This document shows positions 57,850 through 64,000 of a stretch of 64,000 nucleotides of DNA, one piece after another. The translations under genes and the position numbers were made by a program. Below the pieces are notes generated by a model, which saw nothing but the letters and a program-made list of their open reading frames with translations, had not been told where the DNA came from and searched no databases. The DNA lies in contig JADFRG010000011.1 in NCBI GenBank assembly GCA_022561385.1, forward strand, positions 1 to 64,000, in the 5' to 3' direction. Within the stretch, counting starts at the first letter, position 1. Each line of letters begins with the position of its first letter. The stretch is from Chloroflexota bacterium. Lineage in GTDB: Bacteria; Chloroflexota; Anaerolineae; Anaerolineales; E44-bin32.

Positions 57850-60549
57850 ATGAAAATACAAGACCCTTTTGGATCGCGATCTCAACTCAAAGTCAGGGCC
57901 GGCACTTTTACCATCTACCGCCTATCAGCGCTGGAGGAGGCTGGATTCGAGCGCGTTTCAAGCCTGCCCTTCTCCTTACGGGTGCTGCTGGAATCCGTAT
58001 TGCGTCAGGTGGATGGCCGCGCATTTACCGAAGAAGACGTGGCTGCGCTGGCGGACTGGCAGCCGAATGCTCCTAAACAGCCGGAGGTCCCTTTCCTCCC
58101 TGCACGTGTGCTCATGCAGGACCTGACCGGCGTCCCGGCCATTGTCGACCTCGCGGCGATGCGCTCCGCGCTCGAGCGTTTGGGCGGGGACCCGTCTCGG
58201 ATCAACCCGGTGCTCCCGGTCGATCTCGTGATCGATCATTCGGTGCAGGTGGATTTCTTCGCCTCCTCGGAAGCTCTGCGGCGCAACGCCGAGATTGAAT
58301 TTCAGCGTAATCGGGAGCGCTTCGAGTTTTTGCGGTGGGGCACCGAGGTATTCGACAATTTCAAGGTTGTTCCGCCCGCGACCGGCATCGTGCACCAGGT
58401 CAATCTTGAGTACCTGGCCAAAGTTGTGCTGACCAAGGAAATCGACGGGGATACGGTCGCCTTCCCGGACACACTGGTGGGTACGGACTCGCACACGCCG
58501 ATGGTCAATGCCCTCGGCGTATTGGGCTGGGGCGTAGGCGGGATCGAAGCGGAGGCCGCCATCCTGGGCCAACCGCTCGTCATGGTTGCTCCCGAAGTGG
58601 TCGGCTTCAGACTCATCGGAGCATTGCCGGAGGGAACCACCGCCACCGACCTGGTGCTGACCATCACCCAGCAGCTGCGCGAACACGGCGTGGTGGGCAA
58701 ATTTGTCGAGTTTTTTGGAACCGGTCTTTCCTCCCTCTCACTCCCGGATCGGGCAACCATCGGAAACATGGCCCCCGAATACGGCGCGACCGTGGGCTAC
58801 TTCCCGGTGGATGATGAAACTCTGCGTTATTTGCGCCTGACAGGCCGGGGCGAGGACCTGATCGATCTGGTGGAGCGTTATTGCAAGACGCAGGGGCTTT
58901 TCCGTACCGAAAACAGCCCCGACCCGACTTACAGCGAGGTACTCGAACTGGACATGGGTACCGTCGAATCGAGTCTGGCCGGCCCTCGACTCCCCCAGGA
59001 CCGCATCCCGATGACTCAGATGAAAAAGGTCTTTCGGGAGGGGCTCACGGAGGAAGTCAGCCGAGGTGGATTTGGGCTGAGCGCGGAGGCGGCCGAGGTC
59101 ACCGCCACGATTCGCACCAACGGCCGCGTGGAGAAGATTGGGCACGGTGCGGTGGTAATTGCGGCCATCACCTCCTGCACCAACACTTCCAACCCCTCCG
59201 TCATGGTCGGCGCAGGGCTGCTCGCGAAAAATGCGGTGGAACGTGGCCTGCGAGTTAAGCCTTATGTAAAGACCAGTATGGCGCCCGGCTCGAGGGTCGT
59301 CACCGATTACCTGCAGGAGGCGGGGCTGCTTGAGCCGCTGGCGGAATTGGGATTTAACATTGTGGGTTATGGCTGCACGACCTGTATTGGAAACAGCGGC
59401 CCGCTGGCGGGCGAGGTGGTGAAGGCTATCAGCGAGGCCGACCTGGTTACCGCGGCGGTGCTTTCTGGAAATCGAAATTTCGAGGCCCGCATCCATCCGA
59501 ACGTGAGAGCGAACTACCTGGCCTCCCCTCCGCTGGTGGTGGCCTATGCGCTGGCCGGCCGGGCGGATATCGACCTGGCCAACGATCCGTTGGGCAACGA
59601 CCCATCTGGCGAGCCAGTGTACCTTCGCGATCTCTGGCCGGCGCAAGACGAGATCCGGTCTGTGATCGAACAATCCGTGAGGGCCGAGATGTTCGAGCGT
59701 CGTTATCAAAATGTTTATAGCGGCAACGAAACCTGGAATGAGATCCCCATCGCCGGAGGGGCACTTTATGAATGGTCGGAAGACTCGACCTACATTCAGG
59801 AACCGCCGTTTTTTGTCGATCTAACTCCGGAGCCTCCTCCGCTCGAGGACATTCGGGGCGCACGGGTCCTGGTTTTGCTTGGCGATTCGGTTACGACTGA
59901 ACACGTCTCGCCCGCGGGGGCCATCCCCGCCGACGGGCCGGCGGGTAAATATCTGATCGAACGCGGGATCAAGCCGCGCGATTTCAACTCTTTCGGTTCG
60001 CGACGTGGGAACGACCGCGTGATGACCCGCGGGACGTTTGGCAACATTCGTATCAGAAATCTGCTGCTCGAAGGAGTCGAGGGTGGCGATACGCTGCTAT
60101 TCCCCGAAGAGGAACGTATGAGCATCTTCGAGGCCTCGATCAAGTATCGCGAACGAGGAACTCCGCTGGTTGTTTTGACCGGCACCGAATACGGGACCGG
60201 CTCGTCCCGAGACTGGGCCGCGAAGGGATCCGCCCTGCTCGGCGTTCGGGCCGTGCTGGCGCAGTCCTTCGAACGCATCCACCGCTCCAACCTGGTGGGT
60301 ATGGGTGTGCTTCCGCTTGAGTTTGATGGCGCCGCGGCCCTGGGCCTGACCGGGACCGAAACGTTCGATATCCTGAACTTGGGTGAGCTGCAACCCGGCG
60401 GCGCGGTCCAGGTGAGGGCCGCGCGCGGTGATGGCACGGTTATTGAGTTCCAGACGCTCGCCCGGATCGACACCCCCATCGAACTCGAGTATTACCGCAA
60501 CGGAGGCATCCTGCACATGGTGCTGCGGCAGATACTGCAGGAAGGTTGA
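57850..60549 (+). CDS. acnA: Aconitate hydratase (AcnA/IRP1 type)
   Basis: The 899-residue enzyme converts citrate to isocitrate in the TCA cycle. Iron-sulfur ligands appear as SCTNTSNP (Cys) and the pair [12 protein letters not shown] (two Cys); active-site and substrate regions include [26 protein letters not shown] and the C-terminal swivel-domain motifs [15 protein letters not shown] and [15 protein letters not shown]. The length is usual for AcnA. It has its own -10 box and terminator. Confidence 0.97.
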   Translation: MKIQDPFGSRSQLKVRAGTFTIYRLSALEEAGFERVSSLPFSLRVLLESVLRQVDGRAFTEEDVAALADWQPNAPKQPEVPFLPARVLMQDLTGVPAIVDLAAMRSALERLGGDPSRINPVLPVDLVIDHSVQVDFFASSEALRRNAEIEFQRNRERFEFLRWGTEVFDNFKVVPPATGIVHQVNLEYLAKVVLTKEIDGDTVAFPDTLVGTDSHTPMVNALGVLGWGVGGIEAEAAILGQPLVMVAPEVVGFRLIGALPEGTTATDLVLTITQQLREHGVVGKFVEFFGTGLSSLSLPDRATIGNMAPEYGATVGYFPVDDETLRYLRLTGRGEDLIDLVERYCKTQGLFRTENSPDPTYSEVLELDMGTVESSLAGPRLPQDRIPMTQMKKVFREGLTEEVSRGGFGLSAEAAEVTATIRTNGRVEKIGHGAVVIAAITSCTNTSNPSVMVGAGLLAKNAVERGLRVKPYVKTSMAPGSRVVTDYLQEAGLLEPLAELGFNIVGYGCTTCIGNSGPLAGEVVKAISEADLVTAAVLSGNRNFEARIHPNVRANYLASPPLVVAYALAGRADIDLANDPLGNDPSGEPVYLRDLWPAQDEIRSVIEQSVRAEMFERRYQNVYSGNETWNEIPIAGGALYEWSEDSTYIQEPPFFVDLTPEPPPLEDIRGARVLVLLGDSVTTEHVSPAGAIPADGPAGKYLIERGIKPRDFNSFGSRRGNDRVMTRGTFGNIRIRNLLLEGVEGGDTLLFPEEERMSIFEASIKYRERGTPLVVLTGTEYGTGSSRDWAAKGSALLGVRAVLAQSFERIHRSNLVGMGVLPLEFDGAAALGLTGTETFDILNLGELQPGGAVQVRAARGDGTVIEFQTLARIDTPIELEYYRNGGILHMVLRQILQEG

Positions 60550-60583
60550 TCCACCGAGCCACTTCCGTCCGCGAGAATCGAAA

Positions 60584-60617
60584 AGCGAGGCAGCGGCAGC
60601 CGGCCTCGCTTTTTTTC
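60584..60617 (+). terminator. Intrinsic terminator of acnA
   Basis: AGCGAGGC pairs with GCCTCGCT around an 11-nt loop and is followed by a run of seven or more T residues on the plus strand, 35 nt after the acnA stop. Confidence 0.88.
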
Positions 60618-60763
60618 TTCCCTGGCCAGCATCCAATTCGACTGGATACCTATTCGAAGCTGCTCGCAAGGGTGTTTGGTAGTGGCGGGGATCAATATCC
60701 CGCCTTGATTGCATTATAGGAATTGGGAGTGGGATTCGGGCGTTGTGTAAGCGGTTTGTAAGG

Positions 60764-60831
60764 AGGAGATTGCTTCGCTACGCTCGCAATGACATCGTCA
60801 CTGCGAGGAGCGCAGCGGCGAAGCAGTCTCC
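60764..60831. repeat. Palindromic intergenic repeat, copy 3 (arms in reverse order)
   Basis: Here GGAGATTGCTTCGCTACGCT precedes GCAATGACA, and after a short bridge comes TCACTGCGAGGAGCGCAGCG ending in AGTCTCC. The same two arms as in copies 1 and 2 are present but permuted, so that the outer side of those copies is the inner side here. It sits between the acnA terminator and the LysM gene. Confidence 0.75.
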
Positions 60832-60849
60832 AGCATCCAGGGGGAGGTT

Positions 60850-61629
60850 TCAGGGGGTTCGGCCGGCGCGGAACGCGTAGAAACCCACGATTCCGGCCGC
60901 GGCAAGCAGTGACAGGCCGAGCACCCCAAGCAATGTGGAGCCTTCGCTTTCGGATCCACGGACCTGCAAAATGGCGCCGCTCGGCTGGCCGCCAAACTGC
61001 ACGAATTTAGTATCTCCCGGCTCCAGCCGCACGGGTACGTTCATGGAGGTGGTCGGGTTGTAATTTGGAGGCACGGCCCCGCTGACGTTGTAGTCTCCGT
61101 CCTCGAGATCCGAGAAGCAGAATCCGTCCGGATTGTCGTCGGTGGTGGTTTCTCCCTGCACCTTGCCGTCCCGATCCACGACGCTCACCTGCCCCTCGGG
61201 AAGCGGAAGTTCCCCGTCGTCCAGTCGGGCGTTCCCGTTACCATCGTTGAAGAGCAAGACGCAGATATCCCCGGTGCCTACCAGCGGTCCGGTCTGCACG
61301 GTGGGTGTGGGTGAGGGGGGTGGGACGCGAGTGGCGACCATAGAGCCCAGGACAAGCTCCATGCCGGGCGAGATAAAGTCGCCGGATTGAATGCCATTGA
61401 GCGCCATGAGCTGTTCGACCGATATCTCGGCAATGGCCGCGATGCGCCAGAGCGAGTCTCCATCCAGCACGGTGTACAGGATGGCCCCATCGGAATTCGG
61501 CGTTGGCGTCAGGAAAGGAGTGGGCTGCAGGAGAGGCGCGCCCTCCGTACGTTCCGGAATCACGAGCGCCAGGCCGACAACAAGCGCCAGCAGCGCCCCA
61601 CCCACTCCAACCACAATCCCACTTCTCAT
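60850..61629 (-). CDS. LysM membrane protein with C-terminal anchor
   Basis: The 259-residue protein from ATG 61629 has an N-terminal membrane segment, then a Pro/Thr stretch and a LysM domain (about 50-100, LYTVLDGDSLWRIAA, LMALNGIQSGDFISPGMEL). A Cna_B/SdrD-type beta repeat (CVLLFNDGNGNARLDDGEL) and a second membrane helix near the C-terminus follow. LysM domains bind glycans such as peptidoglycan. The unusual layout with membrane helices at both ends places the glycan-binding domain outside. Its neighbours give no further hint. Confidence 0.85.
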   Translation of the reverse strand: MRSGIVVGVGGALLALVVGLALVIPERTEGAPLLQPTPFLTPTPNSDGAILYTVLDGDSLWRIAAIAEISVEQLMALNGIQSGDFISPGMELVLGSMVATRVPPPSPTPTVQTGPLVGTGDICVLLFNDGNGNARLDDGELPLPEGQVSVVDRDGKVQGETTTDDNPDGFCFSDLEDGDYNVSGAVPPNYNPTTSMNVPVRLEPGDTKFVQFGGQPSGAILQVRGSESEGSTLLGVLGLSLLAAAGIVGFYAFRAGRTP

Positions 61630-61793
61630 GCTTCCGATTATAGCTGGATGGCCGATCAGTCTCCCGCCTGGCCGCGGATCCCTCTCACCCCGGTCGCTCC
61701 AGTACACTGACCGTTACCCCTCATGCTCTGGGGTACCCCGGGGTAGACTCACGGTGTCGTGTCTCAGCCTACATCCCCCCAGACCCGTCTGAG

Positions 61794-62750
61794 ATGAGCT
61801 CCGCCTCCATTGCAGTCCGCGAGCGTCGGCCTCGGGCAGTTAGAGTTTTCCCGATCCTGTCCGTCACCGCTTGGGTAACCACGGTCCTGTTGGTCCTTGT
61901 TGGGAGCATCGTGCGTGTGACGGGCAGCGGGCTTGGCTGCCCGGATTGGCCGCTCTGCTACGGCCAGGCCATCCCCCCTGGATTCGCCAGCGCCTGGGTG
62001 GAGTTTTCGCATCGCCTTTTTGCCGCCGCCGCCAGCATTCAGATCTTCGGATTGGCTGCGATCGCCTGGCGCGAATATCGCCGGGAGCGCTGGGTCCTGC
62101 GACCCGCACTGGCTGTGGCCGGGCTACTGATGGCCCAGATTGGGCTGGGTGGATTACACGTGATCCTGGAAAATCCGCCGGAAACCGGACTCGTCCACAC
62201 CGGCCTGGCCATGTTGATTGTGGGAATTCTGGCCCTTCAGCTCGCCCGGAGTGCCCAGCCGACGCGGCGGCTGGCGGAGAGCGCGCAACCCTCGCTCGTG
62301 GATACTCGGCTGCCGGCGCTGATCACGGTGACCGCCGCTGCCAGTTATCTGCTGCTGCTCACTGGATCGCTTGTTACCCGATCGGGCGCCTCGCTTGCTT
62401 GTCTCGATTTTCCTTTCTGCGGCGCGGCCGAGCAGGCCACGCAGCGCCTCGTGGAACTACACATGCTGCACCGACTGGTCGCCGCTACTGTGGCCGGATT
62501 AACTATCGGGGTGGTGGCCTGGATGCTGCGCCTTCGCACCGATCCAGGTTTGCACCGCTTTGCGATTGTGCTGAGTGTCCTGCTCGTGATTCAGGTTGGG
62601 CTGGGGATCGCCAATGTGCTGCTGCGGCTGCCGATGGGGACCCGCGTGCTTCATCTTACGTTGGGCGCAACCTTCTGGAGCGCCCTGGTCGTCCTGTGGT
62701 CGGTCACGCGCAAGTCGGCTGGTTCCAAATTAGAGTCGGCCGCCGGCTAA
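61794..62750 (+). CDS. ctaA: Heme A synthase (CtaA/COX15)
   Basis: The 318-residue membrane protein has eight helices with conserved His in VEFSHRLFAA, GLVHTGLAM, LHMLHRLVAA and RVLHLTLGAT, and two extracytoplasmic Cys pairs (GCPDWPLCYG and CLDFPFCG). It oxidises heme O to heme A for aa3/caa3-type oxidases, implying aerobic respiration. The heme O synthase gene ctaB is not in the window. Confidence 0.95.
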   Translation: MSSASIAVRERRPRAVRVFPILSVTAWVTTVLLVLVGSIVRVTGSGLGCPDWPLCYGQAIPPGFASAWVEFSHRLFAAAASIQIFGLAAIAWREYRRERWVLRPALAVAGLLMAQIGLGGLHVILENPPETGLVHTGLAMLIVGILALQLARSAQPTRRLAESAQPSLVDTRLPALITVTAAASYLLLLTGSLVTRSGASLACLDFPFCGAAEQATQRLVELHMLHRLVAATVAGLTIGVVAWMLRLRTDPGLHRFAIVLSVLLVIQVGLGIANVLLRLPMGTRVLHLTLGATFWSALVVLWSVTRKSAGSKLESAAG

Positions 62751-62818
62751 CAACCACCGCTCGCTCAGTTCCATGTGTATGATCCAGCCGAAAACGAAAT
62801 GCGGTCGTCCGGCGTCAC

Positions 62819-63076
62819 GTGGACGGCCCCTTCGCAGTCTTGGTCCTATGCGGCATCGTGGCAGCCCCTCCGCCTGCATGGATATTGATCTTAAGATCCA
62901 AGGTTCTCGTGTCCCGCGGTCAAATTCTGGCTGGAATTCAGCGATCGTCCCAGCTCATCCCCCTTTTTGGTGGCTTGGGTATAATCGCACACTTGATCGG
63001 AGCAGAGGGGGCCCGCCTCCAGAAGAGCGTGCGCAGAAGACTCCCAATCTACTCATCGCCGGAGCCTGAAACTTGA
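62819..63076 (+). CDS. Small two-helix membrane protein (tentative)
   Basis: An 85-residue ORF from GTG 62819 has two hydrophobic segments (PFAVLVLCGIVA region and LIPLFGGLGIIAHLIG region) and a basic C-terminus. Its TGA overlaps the TTG of the next gene by three bases (TTGA), the same coupling seen at 17075. It has no recognisable family and could be a chance ORF; coupling is the main support. Confidence 0.4.
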   Translation: MDGPFAVLVLCGIVAAPPPAWILILRSKVLVSRGQILAGIQRSSQLIPLFGGLGIIAHLIGAEGARLQKSVRRRLPIYSSPEPET

Positions 63077-64000
63077 ACCGAAAAATATATCCGCTCGGAG
63101 CGCTTGTGCTCGCCCTCTTGCTTGCGCCGTGGGTGTACGGCCTGCCCATCGTGCAGGAGCGGGTCGGATGGCGGGTGTCGCAGCTTCGGGCACAGATCAA
63201 ATACGCAATCTCGCCGCCGGAAGAGGTGGTGTTCACGCCCGCCTCGACCCTCTCCGCGATGGTAGATGCCACGCTGGCGGCTATCATGACCCCTACCCCA
63301 GAGACACCTCCCACCGAAGTAGCCGCGGATCCCACTCGACCCGGCCCAACTCTTACGCCCTCCGCGGTGCCTTCGCCGGTCCCGGACCGCGTCTTTCTGA
63401 CCGGGATCCGGCACGAGTATCAATCTTGGAACAACTGCGGACCGGCCACGCTTTCAATGGCGCTGTCCTTCTGGGGTTGGCAAGGCGACCAGCGCCCGAT
63501 CGCCAGCTTCACCAAACCCAACGCCCGGGACAAAAACGTCATGCCTTATGAACTGGCGGATTACGTCCGCAGCGAGACCGGATTCGAGGTGATTGTGCGG
63601 GTCGGGGGCGATCAGGCGCTTCTGAAACGATTGATCGCGGCCGGCTTCCCCGTGATGGTGGAGAAAGGCCTGGAGGGCCCCGGCTTCGACGGTTGGATGG
63701 GCCACTATCAGCTGCTGGCCGGTTACGACGACGCATTGCGCCGTTACAACGCCTACGACAGCTACGAGGGAGATTTCAGCGACGGCGACAGTCTGCCCGT
63801 AAGTTACGACGTAATCGAAGAGTACTGGCGACACTTCAATCACACCTATCTCGTCATTTACCCTGAGGGGCGCGAGGCAGAAGTGCTGGGAATCCTCGGT
63901 CCGGATGCTGACGAACAGAACAATATTCGCCGCGCAGCTCAGCGCGCCTCCGAAGAAATCTTCTCCACTTACGGCCGAGATCAGTTCTTCGCCTGGTTCA
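63073..64000 (+). CDS. C39-family peptidase-like exported protein (runs off the window)
   Basis: From TTG 63073, with GGAG 8 nt upstream, the frame is open to the end. An N-terminal membrane/signal helix (LGALVLALLLAPWVYG) is followed by a Thr/Pro-rich linker and a papain-like peptidase_C39_2 domain with the catalytic Cys in QSWNNCGPATLSMALSFWGW and the His in MGHYQLLAGYDD, followed by an Asp-containing AYDSYEGD. Proteins of this kind act as extracytoplasmic peptidases. The C-terminal part is missing because of the window edge. Confidence 0.85.
   Translation, partial: MNRKIYPLGALVLALLLAPWVYGLPIVQERVGWRVSQLRAQIKYAISPPEEVVFTPASTLSAMVDATLAAIMTPTPETPPTEVAADPTRPGPTLTPSAVPSPVPDRVFLTGIRHEYQSWNNCGPATLSMALSFWGWQGDQRPIASFTKPNARDKNVMPYELADYVRSETGFEVIVRVGGDQALLKRLIAAGFPVMVEKGLEGPGFDGWMGHYQLLAGYDDALRRYNAYDSYEGDFSDGDSLPVSYDVIEEYWRHFNHTYLVIYPEGREAEVLGILGPDADEQNNIRRAAQRASEEIFSTYGRDQFFAWF

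Overview
The window reads as a chromosome segment of a Chloroflexota bacterium, most likely an Anaerolineae-type lineage. This is inferred from the gene set and protein style: SpoVS, a DUF6391-type protein, a PIN-TRAM membrane protein next to cysS, a 4-domain S1 protein with an acidic tail, Thr/Pro-rich lipoproteins, a Ser/Thr kinase fused to a TolB-like propeller, and a chlD-type chelatase. Heme A synthase and an AcnA-type aconitase suggest aerobic respiration. GC content is moderately high. TTG and GTG starts are frequent, and several genes have a -10 box so close to the start codon that their mRNAs are probably leaderless. No phage, insertion sequence, CRISPR array or rRNA was seen; the segment looks like stable core chromosome with a few decayed or diverged genes.

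Layout. 1-641 (minus): promoter, tRNA-Thr(UGU), tRNA-Tyr(GUA), tRNA-Thr(GGU) and the start of tuf. 692-4287 (minus): rlmB, cysS and a PIN-TRAM protein behind a strong promoter and a long leader with a stable hairpin. 4312-11570: an HtrA-like lipoprotein protease, a small membrane protein, a Ser/Thr kinase-propeller protein and a class A PBP homologue whose transpeptidase motifs are all replaced. 11897-19048 (plus): lipB, a patatin-like hydrolase, two paralogous lipoproteins, an orphan DNA methyltransferase, a dNK-nucleotidyltransferase-dNK operon and spoVS. 19062-27972: holB, a MerR-like regulator, a DUF6391-type gene, holA, a CNNM/CorC protein, priA, then yhhQ-queF (queuosine precursor uptake and synthesis). 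28146-37579: a single-domain response regulator, dnaA, radA, a BtrH-like protein, clpC and an S1 protein. 37716-39772: a chelatase gene split by a -1 frame change at an A7 run, a candidate programmed frameshift. 39769-44649: a YprB-like nuclease, a 400-bp gene-free stretch holding two copies of a 77-78-nt structured element, a hybrid sensor kinase and a GAF protein with a pseudo-receiver. 44782-49709: CbpA-type dnaJ, a second HtrA, a three-gene membrane coiled-coil operon and hsp20. 49740-57568: an lhr remnant, a lipoprotein esterase, a membrane spermidine-synthase-like protein, an exported PCM-type methyltransferase, a divergent pair of tail-anchored proteins (one FHA), a glycosyltransferase and rnhB. 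57850-64000: aconitase, a LysM membrane protein, ctaA and a partial C39-like peptidase.

Functional links. Replication and repair genes recur (holA, holB, priA, dnaA, radA, rnhB), as do proteostasis genes (two HtrA, clpC, dnaJ, hsp20) and phospho-signalling genes (kinase, FHA, receivers, hybrid kinase). Three copies of a palindromic repeat near 22.7, 46.9 and 60.8 kb sit between genes. The most unusual signals are the chelatase frameshift site, the catalytically emptied PBP, the duplicated structured element and the coiled-coil membrane operon.
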